A DNA stretch of 11,763 bases, taken from contig CALMQD010000322.1 in NCBI GenBank assembly GCA_937871415.1, positions 1-11,763 of the forward strand. Reading direction: 5' to 3'. Source of the DNA: an uncultured Phycisphaerales bacterium (GTDB lineage: Bacteria; Planctomycetota; Phycisphaerae; Phycisphaerales; UBA1924). The position numbers were made by a program, and so were the translations under genes. This document shows positions 1 through 6,385 of the stretch, one piece after another (within the stretch, counting starts at the first letter, position 1; each line of letters starts with the position of its first letter). The notes below the pieces were generated by a model. It did no database searches and was not told where the DNA came from. It saw only the letters and a program-made list of their open reading frames with translations.

Positions 1-585
1 CGTCATCGTCGAGTACGGCGTGTAGAACGTCCAGCCCGTGTCCACGCCGCCCATGATGATCGCCAGCACCGCGAACATCGAGCCGAAGAGGTAGACGTAC
101 CACGACGCCAGGTTCAGGCGCGGGAACGCCACGTCCTTGGCGCCGATCATGAGCGGGATCAGGAAGTTGCCCAGCGACGCCGGCACCGACGGCACGATCA
201 CCAGGAAGACCATGATGAGCCCGTGCAGGGTCATCGTCCGGTTGTAGATGTCGTTGCCCTCGGCCCAGTTCGTCGCGTCCTGCGAGAAGATGCTCAGTTC
301 CTGGCCCACGACCTGCGTCCCCTTGGCGGTCTGGAGTACCTGCGTGGGCGTGAAGAGCTCGACGCGCACCAGGATGGCCGCCAGCCCGCCCAGGAAGAAC
401 ATGAACAGGATCGTGAACAGGTACATCACGCCGATCTTCTTGTGATCGACGGTGGTCATCCAATCAAAGATGGTGGCGAAGACACCGCCCTTGCCCTCGA
501 GATAGCTCGCGTGGTGGTGGTCGCCGTGACCGCCGCCGTGCCCGCCCAGTTCGCCCGCGTGTGGTCCGCTGCTGATGCTCGCCAT
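1..585 (-). CDS. coxA: cytochrome c oxidase subunit I (N-terminal 195 codons, cut by the window edge)
   Basis: Catalytic subunit of the haem-copper oxidase, which reduces O2 to water and pumps protons across the cytoplasmic membrane. The frame is open from the ATG at 583-585 to base 1; the rest of the gene lies outside. Residues 1-25 are a Gly/His-rich tail (9 His). The family signature follows: TTVDHKKIGVMY at 44-55, a first membrane helix at about 52-73, and MTLHG at 118-122, whose His121 matches the low-spin haem a ligand. The segment GNFLIPLMIGAKDVAFPRLN (139-158) is a subunit I hallmark; its Asp151 aligns with the D-channel entrance Asp of A-type oxidases (inference from alignment by eye). 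The start is fixed by a strong ribosome site, GAGGAGGT, 8 nt upstream. The CuB and haem a3 ligands lie beyond the window. Family assignment is secure. Confidence 0.96.
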   Translation of the reverse strand, partial: MASISSGPHAGELGGHGGGHGDHHHASYLEGKGGVFATIFDWMTTVDHKKIGVMYLFTILFMFFLGGLAAILVRVELFTPTQVLQTAKGTQVVGQELSIFSQDATNWAEGNDIYNRTMTLHGLIMVFLVIVPSVPASLGNFLIPLMIGAKDVAFPRLNLASWYVYLFGSMFAVLAIIMGGVDTGWTFYTPYSTMT

Positions 586-593
586 GGTCCTTG

Positions 594-609
594 ACCTCCT
601 CTCGGAGGC
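594..609 (-). promoter_or_regulatory. coxA ribosome binding site inside a small hairpin
   Basis: On the minus strand the coxA leader reads CCTCC-GAGA-GGAGG. The 3' arm is the Shine-Dalgarno core itself, and the loop GAGA fits the GNRA tetraloop class. A G-U pair can lengthen the stem to 6 bp. The structure and ribosome binding are mutually exclusive, so it could damp or time coxA translation. The pairing is seen directly in the sequence; the regulatory role is inference. Confidence 0.5.
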
Positions 610-618
610 TCCTTGAAC

Positions 619-642
619 CGCCCGGGCTCGTCCGCCCGGGCG
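619..642 (-). repeat. perfect 9-bp GC-only inverted repeat between coxB and coxA
   Basis: The arms CGCCCGGGC (619-627) and GCCCGGGCG (634-642) are exact reverse complements around a 6-base loop. The hairpin lies in the 114-base gap between the coxB stop and the coxA start, about 34 bases upstream of coxA. No T-run follows on the minus strand, so it is not a canonical intrinsic terminator. An RNA stability, processing or attenuation element is plausible. Nothing else is recognised in this gap apart from the coxA ribosome site. Confidence 0.6.
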
Positions 643-699
643 TTACACATGCTCTCCGACCGACACTCCGACCGATCCTCTGCTCCGGCATCCCGGCGC

Positions 700-1737
700 T
701 CACTTCTTCTTCAGCTTCTCCGGGTCCAGCTGCTCGTTCGCCTGGTCCAGCTCCGCCTGCGGCGTCGTTGGGTTCAGCGTCTTGATGTAGCAGATCAGGG
801 CGTAGAGCTCGACGTCGTTGATCTGGCCGGCGAACACCGGCATGTTCTGCCCCGCGTACCCCTCGAGGATGCGCTTCTGCGAGTACAGGATGTTCTCGCG
901 CAGCGAGTTCTCGTCGACCACCTGCGTCTCGCCGTTGGTGTACTTGTGCGTCTGGCCGTACATCCCCTGCCACGTCGGGCCCGAGTTCTTCGAGCCGTCG
1001 ATCGAGTGGCACTGGAAGCAGCCCTTGCGCTTCGCGATGATCTGCCCGACCTCCGCGCACGTGCCCGTCGGCACCGCCGTCGCGAGCTGGTACACCTTCT
1101 TCTCGTACTCCTTCGCCGGCAGCACGATGATGTACCCCGCCATCTCCGAGTGCTTCGTGCCGCAGTACTCCGCGCAGAAGACGTAGTGACCGTTGACCCC
1201 GGGCAGCGGCCTGCCCTTGTCGTCGAAGTACTTGCCGTCGACCGACCTCGTCGGCTCCAGCGGCTGGAACCACATCGACGTGTACCGGTTCGGGAACACG
1301 TCCATCTTCGTGCGGAAGTCCGGGATGTAGAAGGCGTGGATCACGTCCCGCGACGTCATGATGAGCTTCACCGGCCGACCGGCGGGGACGTAGATCACCG
1401 GCACATCGGTCTTGGTCTCCGTCACCTGGCACGTCATGTCCGTGCCGGCGCCGTTGCGGTACGTCGGCGTCCAGCTCCACATCTGGCCCAGGATCTGGAT
1501 CTCCTCCGCGCTCGTCGGCGCCGCCAGTTTCGCGAAGTAGCCCTTGAAGCCCTCGACGAACATGTACGCCATGAGCAGCAGCGGCAGGACCGACCACGTC
1601 AGTTCCAGCAGCGTGTTGTGCGACGGGCTCTGCACGTAGTTCGTCGACTGCTTGCTGCGCCGGTACTTGATCGGGAAGTACACGATCAGCGACAGCAGCA
1701 GTGCGAAAGAGATGATGCACGTCCACATGATGAACAT
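700..1737 (-). CDS. coxB: cytochrome c oxidase subunit II with CuA centre and C-terminal haem c (caa3 type)
   Basis: Subunit II takes electrons from the c-type cytochrome side and passes them through CuA to subunit I. Numbering from the ATG at 1737 (345 aa), two helices (about 1-22 and 46-64) form the membrane hairpin. The exported cupredoxin domain has His134 and the complete CuA motif CAEYCGTKHSEM (Cys188, Glu190, Cys192, His196, Met199). A fused cytochrome c domain has CFQCH (240-244) and a likely distal ligand Met299. This marks a caa3 enzyme. The ATG at 1737 is the only ATG, GTG or TTG between the in-frame TAG at 1762-1764 and the first helix, and it has only a distant GGAG, 15 nt away. 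The original start is almost certainly 1848 (see the separate entry). The domains are all intact downstream of the TAG, so a reinitiated or read-through product could function. The stop codon is TGA. Confidence 0.93.
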   Translation of the reverse strand: MFIMWTCIISFALLLSLIVYFPIKYRRSKQSTNYVQSPSHNTLLELTWSVLPLLLMAYMFVEGFKGYFAKLAAPTSAEEIQILGQMWSWTPTYRNGAGTDMTCQVTETKTDVPVIYVPAGRPVKLIMTSRDVIHAFYIPDFRTKMDVFPNRYTSMWFQPLEPTRSVDGKYFDDKGRPLPGVNGHYVFCAEYCGTKHSEMAGYIIVLPAKEYEKKVYQLATAVPTGTCAEVGQIIAKRKGCFQCHSIDGSKNSGPTWQGMYGQTHKYTNGETQVVDENSLRENILYSQKRILEGYAGQNMPVFAGQINDVELYALICYIKTLNPTTPQAELDQANEQLDPEKLKKK

Positions 1738-1761
1738 GAACAGACTGTCCGTCTCCGTCGC

Positions 1762-1848
1762 CTAGACCGAGCTCGGCGCGGAGCGGAACCAGACGCTGTG
1801 CAGCCACGATTCAGCGATTGTCAGCATGGGCAGGTCCATCGCGTTCAT
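1762..1848 (-). CDS. coxB: 5' end of coxB, closed after 28 codons by an in-frame TAG
   Basis: The ATG at 1846-1848 overlaps the SCO stop as ATGA and is preceded by GGGAGGG at 5 nt, a better site than any start nearer the body of coxB. It opens a 28-codon reading frame ending SAPSSV, then TAG at 1762-1764. The same frame continues as ATETDSLFMFIMW straight into coxB without a shift. From memory of the family, CoxB N-termini often read like 'P-x-A-S-S-x-A-x-x-x-D-x-LF' just before helix 1, so both sides of the stop look like one protein. Options are a nonsense mutation, a base-call error, stop readthrough, or a short leader peptide with reinitiation at 1737. None of the other complete genes here, nor the upstream gene ending at 11701, ends in TAG (TGA or TAA instead), so this window cannot rule on codon reassignment. 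Confidence 0.7.
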   Translation of the reverse strand: MNAMDLPMLTIAESWLHSVWFRSAPSSV

Positions 1849-2954
1849 ACCGTCCCTCCCGGCGCACGCAGCGGCGTCCCGAGAAGGCCATTCGTGCCCG
1901 GCGAAGCCGCCGATGCACGCTCTCCGTTGCCGTTGATCTTCCGCGCATCGGCGTCGATCGCCGACCGCCCCGGGCCCCCGCCGGCGCCCTCCCCGCTATC
2001 CGCGTTCGGCGCCCCCGCGGCCCCGCCCAGCGCGGCCAGAAGACGCCGACGCGCCTTGACCCGCTCCTGGCGGAGCAGCAGCACCAACGCGCCCCCGAGC
2101 ACGACGGCGGTGATCGCACCGCCGATCTGCATCACGCGCATCGCCGCGAGCGTGTACCCGCCCGTCGACGGGTCGAAGTGATAGCACCAGAAGGTGAACT
2201 GATCGAAGGTGTCGCCGATGCGCCCGCTCGAGGCCTCCATGAGCGCAAACCGCAGGTCGCGGGCCGGGAACCGCACGCCGTTGAACTGCCGCGACACCTT
2301 GCCCTCGGGCGTGAGCACGTACACCGCCGTCGGGTGCGAGAACTCGCCCGACTCGGGCAGGAAGCGGAAGTCGTACCCGAGCGCATCGGCCAGCGAGCGC
2401 GACGACGCCGGCGATCCGGTCAGGAAGTGCACGCCGTCGCGGATCGACTCGGTCGTCTGGCGGTTGTACGCCAGGAGCGTGGCGCTCTTGTGCGTCTTGG
2501 CGTCGCGCGGCTTGTCGCGCGAGTCGAAGCTCACGACCAGCACGTCGTACTCGCTCCCGATCGTGAACGCGTCGAGCCCGTTGAGCACCTGGTGCAGACC
2601 GTCGAGCGTCTGCGGGCACTGGAGCGGGCAGGAGTAGTACATCATGAGCACGACGAGCGGCTTCTTGAACTGCCGCGAAGAACCGTCGGAGGCCTTGCCG
2701 TCGCGCTCGAAGTACTGCGAGAGTTTGACGGCGTTGCCGTCCTCGTCGAAGAACGAGATCGAGCCCGGCACCTGCTCGCCGCGCTTGTCCTTGAGCTCCA
2801 GGCCCCGGACCGGCTCGGGCATCTGCTTGGGCACGACCTGGGCCTCGGCCGCGCCGGCCCCGAGGGCGATCGCGAGCGCGGCGCAGAGAGCGCGCACGGC
2901 GGACCCGCCGGGTCGCCGATGTCTCCGCCGAGTTGCCGAGGCCGCGTGCTTCAT
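1845..2954 (-). CDS. sco: SCO1/SenC-family copper chaperone with a C-terminal membrane anchor
   Basis: Periplasmic thioredoxin-fold protein of 369 aa that delivers copper to, or reduces, the CuA site of subunit II; coxB follows immediately. Residues 1-38 are an Arg-rich signal peptide ending AEA. The copper site is complete: Cys109 and Cys113 (CPLQCP, a CxxxC motif) and His207 in FSHPTAVYVLTPEG. The segment FWCYHFDPSTGGY (255-267) precedes a C-terminal helix (about 270-294) followed by basic residues, a form I associate with SCO proteins in ACIII/oxidase clusters. The remaining 65 residues are a Gly/Ala/Ser-rich, low-complexity tail that SCO proteins do not need for copper binding; by topology it should be cytoplasmic. 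The upstream ribosome site is weak (GAGCGGAA). The TGA stop overlaps the start of coxB. Confidence 0.95.
   Translation of the reverse strand: MKHAASATRRRHRRPGGSAVRALCAALAIALGAGAAEAQVVPKQMPEPVRGLELKDKRGEQVPGSISFFDEDGNAVKLSQYFERDGKASDGSSRQFKKPLVVLMMYYSCPLQCPQTLDGLHQVLNGLDAFTIGSEYDVLVVSFDSRDKPRDAKTHKSATLLAYNRQTTESIRDGVHFLTGSPASSRSLADALGYDFRFLPESGEFSHPTAVYVLTPEGKVSRQFNGVRFPARDLRFALMEASSGRIGDTFDQFTFWCYHFDPSTGGYTLAAMRVMQIGGAITAVVLGGALVLLLRQERVKARRRLLAALGGAAGAPNADSGEGAGGGPGRSAIDADARKINGNGERASAASPGTNGLLGTPLRAPGGTV
1854..1860 (-). promoter_or_regulatory. strong ribosome binding site that fixes the original coxB start
   Basis: The minus strand reads GGGAGGG, then ACGGT, then ATG at 1848. It lies inside the last codons of the SCO gene and is paired with the ATGA stop/start overlap. 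It decides the coxB start in favour of 1848 over 1737. Confidence 0.7.
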
Positions 2955-2987
2955 CCGTTCCGCTCTTGACTGGCCGGCATGCGCCGG

Positions 2988-3428
2988 TTACTTGACCAGA
3001 CCGTACTGCTTCTTGACGCCGTCGACGATCTCGGGCGCGCCGGGCTTGAACATCGGCAGCTGCGTGACCTGCTCCATCGACACCTGATCGCCCCGCACGA
3101 CCTGCGCGAAGACCTTGCCCCCCTCGGTGTGGTTGAGGATCGAGTCGCGCTTGTACTGCAGCGCATCCATCGCCGGCGCCATGGACTGGTCCCGCTCGGA
3201 CGCGGCCAGTTTCGCCGTCGTGAAGTGCGTGTAGTAGCCGTACACCACCACCGTCGAGATCACCACCACCAGCCACGCCAGCACGCCGGTCACGATGATC
3301 TTGCCGGAGTTGGCGACCTCGGAGTGCACCGGCTGCGGCGGCTCGTCGCGCGAGTGGTCGTGCCACGCGTCCGGCGCGTCGTGCAGCTCGGGCGTCTCCT
3401 GACGGTGATGTTCGTGTCCGTGACTCAT
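2988..3428 (-). CDS. small His-rich single-helix membrane protein of unknown function
   Basis: I do not recognise a named family for this 146-aa protein. Residues 1-36 are strongly hydrophilic and His-rich (MSHGHEHHRQ, then four more His). One membrane helix spans about 43-65 (IIVTGVLAWLVVVISTVVVYGYY). The remaining 80 residues are mixed and soluble, ending KKQYGLVK, with no Cys, haem or metal motif. The ATG at 3428 is preferred because AGAGG lies 7 nt upstream; a GTG at 3497 would add 23 unlikely residues with no clear ribosome site. It lies 76 bases after actF and 33 bases before the SCO gene. That position suggests an accessory or assembly protein of the ACIII-oxidase supercomplex, comparable in place to the extra small subunits (ActG/ActH) reported in some species; homology to those is not shown here. 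Confidence 0.82.
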   Translation of the reverse strand: MSHGHEHHRQETPELHDAPDAWHDHSRDEPPQPVHSEVANSGKIIVTGVLAWLVVVISTVVVYGYYTHFTTAKLAASERDQSMAPAMDALQYKRDSILNHTEGGKVFAQVVRGDQVSMEQVTQLPMFKPGAPEIVDGVKKQYGLVK

Positions 3429-3504
3429 GAAACTGCCTCTCTTCGAACCCAGGTGCCGTCCATCCGCCGCCCAACCCCCCGACCGCTCCGCAGCCACGCG
3501 CCCG

Positions 3505-4809
3505 TTACACGTAGTTCTTGTGCTCCAGCGCCTCGTGCAGGCGCGGGTCCTTCAGGGGCATCAGCGGCGCCGAGACGACCTTCCGCAACACCAGCCCCAG
3601 GAACAGGCACACCGGCCCGAGCAGGCCCAGCACGTCCAGGTGCAGCCGCTCGCCCAGGGGGACGCTCTTGAGCACCGGGCGGACGATGTAGAACAGGTCG
3701 AGGGCGTGCATCGCGAGCATCCACAGCGCGGCCAGCATCAGCAGCCGGCGATTGCGCTTGGTCCCGCGGAAGAGCACGAAGAGGAACGGGATGATGAAGT
3801 GCCCGAAGGCCAGGAAGATGGAGACCTGACGCCACGCGCCGATCTGCCGCAGATTGTAGAACGCCGACTCCTCCGGGATGTTCGAGTACCAGATCAGGAA
3901 GTACTGCGAGAACGTGACGTACGCCCAGAAGACGATGAACGCGAAGAGCAGCTTGCCCGCGTCGTGGAAGTGCTCGCTGGTCACCAGCCCGGTGAGCTTG
4001 CCGGCGCCGACCGCCAGGCCCAGGATCAGGATGATCACCGCCACCGCCGAGACGATGCTCCCGGCGAAGAAGTACACGCCGAACATCGTGCTGAACCAGT
4101 GATAGTCGAGGCTCATGAGCCAGTCGAACGACGCGAAGGCCGTCGTCAGCGCGAAGAGCAAGAGGCCGAAGGACGACGTGCGCCGGGCCTTGGCCGTCAG
4201 CCAGCGGTCGCCGGTCTCGTCCTGCTTGCGGCTGAGGCGCGCGAGCCGCTGCGACAGCGCGATCCACACCAGGAAATACACCGCCGCGCGGACCGCCCAG
4301 AACTCCGGGTTCAGCCACGCGGCCTTCTTCTGGAACAGCACATCGCCCGCCGTGTGCTCCAGGGACATCCAGCTGAACAGCTTGAATTCATCGCCGCCGA
4401 TGAAGGCGTTGACGGCGATGGGGATGAACAGCAGGGCGCAGACCCACACCATCGCGGCGACGTTCTCGGCCTGGCGCCGCAGCGCCGCCGACCACCCCGC
4501 GTTGAACTGCTGCAGGATCATCTGGAAGCCCAGGCAACCCACGCTCAGGCCGACGCAGAAGAGAAAGCCCATGTGGTACGCCGCGACGGCCTGGCGCGAC
4601 GCTTCCTTGCTGCCGAACCCGATGACGCCGGTGAGCACGAGGCCCAGGACGCCCGCGAGCATGAGCCCGTACCCGAGCATGCGGAACATGCCGCTCTCGC
4701 AGTTCACCAGTTCCGGCTTGAGCAGCGCGCGGGCCGCGATCTGCGGCTCGACGTGCCCGTGAGCCGCGTGGTCGTGCCCGTGCCCGTGAGAAAGAGAAGC
4801 CTGGCTCAT
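3505..4809 (-). CDS. actF: alternative complex III membrane subunit ActF (NrfD/PsrC-like)
   Basis: Integral membrane subunit of ACIII, 434 aa, paralogous in fold to ActC. After a His-rich tail (SHGHGHDHAAHGH, 7-19), about ten membrane helices can be read between 45 and 408. Family features are FASFDWLMSLDYHWFSTMFG (225-244) and FWAYVTFSQYFLIWYSNIPE (294-313), which I associate with ActF. It is thought to form the membrane core with ActC and may help in proton handling; the quinol site is usually assigned to ActC. The ATG at 4809 overlaps the actE stop as ATGA, with GAGGT 6 nt upstream. The stop is TAA. The 76-base gap downstream holds nothing I recognise except the ribosome site of the next gene. 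Confidence 0.94.
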   Translation of the reverse strand: MSQASLSHGHGHDHAAHGHVEPQIAARALLKPELVNCESGMFRMLGYGLMLAGVLGLVLTGVIGFGSKEASRQAVAAYHMGFLFCVGLSVGCLGFQMILQQFNAGWSAALRRQAENVAAMVWVCALLFIPIAVNAFIGGDEFKLFSWMSLEHTAGDVLFQKKAAWLNPEFWAVRAAVYFLVWIALSQRLARLSRKQDETGDRWLTAKARRTSSFGLLLFALTTAFASFDWLMSLDYHWFSTMFGVYFFAGSIVSAVAVIILILGLAVGAGKLTGLVTSEHFHDAGKLLFAFIVFWAYVTFSQYFLIWYSNIPEESAFYNLRQIGAWRQVSIFLAFGHFIIPFLFVLFRGTKRNRRLLMLAALWMLAMHALDLFYIVRPVLKSVPLGERLHLDVLGLLGPVCLFLGLVLRKVVSAPLMPLKDPRLHEALEHKNYV

Positions 4810-5711
4810 CGCGCCACCTCGCTTGCGTTGCCGCCGCTTTCGCCGCCGGCGCTGGCCTGCTTGTTGCCCGTCTGTTGCCCGCCCGGCTGCGCGCCCGCGG
4901 CACTCGCGGATGCCCCGGCCTCGGGGCGCCACGACGCCTGCAGCACGCGCAGGTACGCCACCACCGACCACGCGTCGCGCACGTTGACCTTGTCCGCGTA
5001 TGACGGCATCTTGGGCGGCTGCGCCGGGTCCGCGTTCGGCACGCCGTGCTGGATCACGTTGAAGATGTACCCGTCCTGACCGGTCTTGATCGTCCGGTCG
5101 CGGTACTTCGCGTCCTGAAGGCTCGGGACCGGCGCCGACCAGCGCCGCCCGGCCAGCCCGCCGTACTCGGTGCCGTCGGGCAGTTTGCCCGCGCCCTCGG
5201 CGTTGTACCCGTGGCACGCCGAGCAGTAGATGTTGAACCGTTCGTGCCCGCGCTGGATCATCCAGTCCATGGCGCCCGCGCGGTCGATCGTGTTCCCGCG
5301 CTCCGCCTGTTCGGCGATCACGTTGTCGAACACCTTCGCCGGGATCATCGCGACGTACCCCGGGATGCCCGCGTTCTTCGCCGGGTCCACCGAGACGTCC
5401 ACGCCCTCGAAGACCGCCGGGTCGTCCTTGAGGAACCAGGCCCGCGAGGCGCTCGCCGCGTGATCGCTGCTCCCGAACGCCACCGCGCCCACCACGCGCG
5501 GGCGCATCTCACGGTTGTCCACGAAGAACTCCGCCTCGGTCTGCGGCTTGTTCTTCGGGCTGTCGTCCATGTCGGGCAGGAACTGGCGCGGCGGCGTGTC
5601 GGTCCGCTCGTCACGGCAGCCCGCCGACGCCAGCAGGCCGCACGCCGCGAGGACCAACACCCCCGCGCTCCCCAGCCCGCGCCCGCCCGGATTGTGCTTG
5701 CTCGTCTTCAT
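4806..5711 (-). CDS. actE: alternative complex III monohaem cytochrome c lipoprotein ActE
   Basis: Periplasmic, membrane-anchored cytochrome c of ACIII, 301 aa, which probably hands electrons onward towards the oxidase. The N-terminus is a lipoprotein-type leader. LAAC (21-24) is the better lipobox by consensus, but SAGC (29-32) lies at the end of the hydrophobic stretch, so the lipidated Cys is either 24 or 32. The single haem site is CSACH (163-167), with Met235 in PPKMPSYADKV as the likely sixth ligand. The last 40 residues are a Gly/Ala/Ser/Gln-rich tail absent from a minimal cytochrome domain. The ATG at 5711 gives the only start with a proper leader; its ribosome site is weak. The TGA stop overlaps actF. 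Confidence 0.94.
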   Translation of the reverse strand: MKTSKHNPGGRGLGSAGVLVLAACGLLASAGCRDERTDTPPRQFLPDMDDSPKNKPQTEAEFFVDNREMRPRVVGAVAFGSSDHAASASRAWFLKDDPAVFEGVDVSVDPAKNAGIPGYVAMIPAKVFDNVIAEQAERGNTIDRAGAMDWMIQRGHERFNIYCSACHGYNAEGAGKLPDGTEYGGLAGRRWSAPVPSLQDAKYRDRTIKTGQDGYIFNVIQHGVPNADPAQPPKMPSYADKVNVRDAWSVVAYLRVLQASWRPEAGASASAAGAQPGGQQTGNKQASAGGESGGNASEVAR

Positions 5712-5782
5712 CGCGTTCTCTCGCCCCGCCCCCGGTTTCCGGCCCTTGCCCTTCCCACGAACTCCGCCGCACTCGCTCAGCG

Positions 5783-5802
5783 CCCGGCCGTCGCGGCCCG
5801 GG
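5783..5802 (-). repeat. bulged GC hairpin just after actD
   Basis: CCCGGCCG (5783-5790) can pair with CGGCCCGGG (5794-5802) around a 3-base loop, leaving one bulged base. It starts 8 bases past the actD stop, in the 98-base gap before actE. There is no T-run on the minus strand, so it is not a typical terminator; it could slow 3'-end decay or separate actD from actE expression. In such GC-rich DNA a chance origin is possible. No promoter is seen in this gap. Confidence 0.35.
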
Positions 5803-5809
5803 TCGCGGA

Positions 5810-6382
5810 TCACTCCTCCACCAGGTCGATGTGCCTCCCGCCCGCGTTCTCGAGCAGGTTGCGCGCCGAATCGATGTTGAACTTCGGGTCGCTCGTCTCG
5901 ATGCAGATCACCAGGCGGTCGTCGCTCACCCGCAGGAACCGCTCCTTCTTCATGAGCGGGTGGTACCACATCGGGAGCTTGTTGAACGCCAGCATGCCCA
6001 GCAGCGAGCAGAACGCCGTGAACAGCACGCCGAACTCGAACGTCACCGGCGTCCACGGCTCCCACGCGAAGAACGGCTTGCCCTGCACGACCATCGGGTA
6101 GGCCACCGCCGTCACCCACCACTGGAAGATCAGGCCGATCCCCGCGCCGCACAGGCCCACCAGGCCCGTCAGCAGCGGGAGCTTCGTCGCCGGCAGGCCC
6201 ATCGCCTCCTCGATCCCGTGGACCGGGAACGGCGAGTACACGTCCCACTTGGTGTAGCCCGCGTCGCGGACCTTCTCCGCCGCGCGCGACAGCGACGCGG
6301 GCGTGTCGAACTCGGCGACCACGCCGTACACCACCGCGCCCTGCGGCGTCTTGTAGATCGTCTTGCTGCGCTTGTTGCTCAT
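5810..6382 (-). CDS. actD: alternative complex III subunit ActD (DUF3341 family)
   Basis: Membrane subunit of ACIII, 190 aa, the usual length. An N-terminal soluble domain contains VYGVVAEFDTPASLSRAAEKVRDAGY in two adjoining stretches (18-43) and the hallmark YSPFPVHGIEEAMG (49-62). Two membrane helices follow (about 68-89 and 113-136), and then a conserved tail with LPMWYHPL (136-143). It has no cofactor motif; in known complexes it packs against the ActC/ActF core and is usually treated as structural. The start at 6382 lies 3 nt after the actC stop, with GGAGGG in the end of actC acting as ribosome site, so the pair is coupled. Confidence 0.95.
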   Translation of the reverse strand: MSNKRSKTIYKTPQGAVVYGVVAEFDTPASLSRAAEKVRDAGYTKWDVYSPFPVHGIEEAMGLPATKLPLLTGLVGLCGAGIGLIFQWWVTAVAYPMVVQGKPFFAWEPWTPVTFEFGVLFTAFCSLLGMLAFNKLPMWYHPLMKKERFLRVSDDRLVICIETSDPKFNIDSARNLLENAGGRHIDLVEE

Positions 6383-6385
6383 GGT

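Noticed and set aside
619..642. Intrinsic terminator between coxB and coxA
   Set aside because: The stem is strong but no T-run follows on the transcribed strand, and coxA downstream belongs to the same functional unit.
641..650. GTGTAACG appears both in the coxB-coxA gap and at the actF stop (near 3505)
   Set aside because: An 8-base match between a coding end and a gap is expected by chance; the flanks do not match.
613..2181. Long open frame on the plus strand (522 codons), and similar long plus-strand frames across the window up to about 1000 codons
   Set aside because: They lie opposite conserved respiratory genes, are Arg/His/Pro/Ala-rich with no domain or membrane pattern, and arise from high-GC codon structure on the complementary strand.
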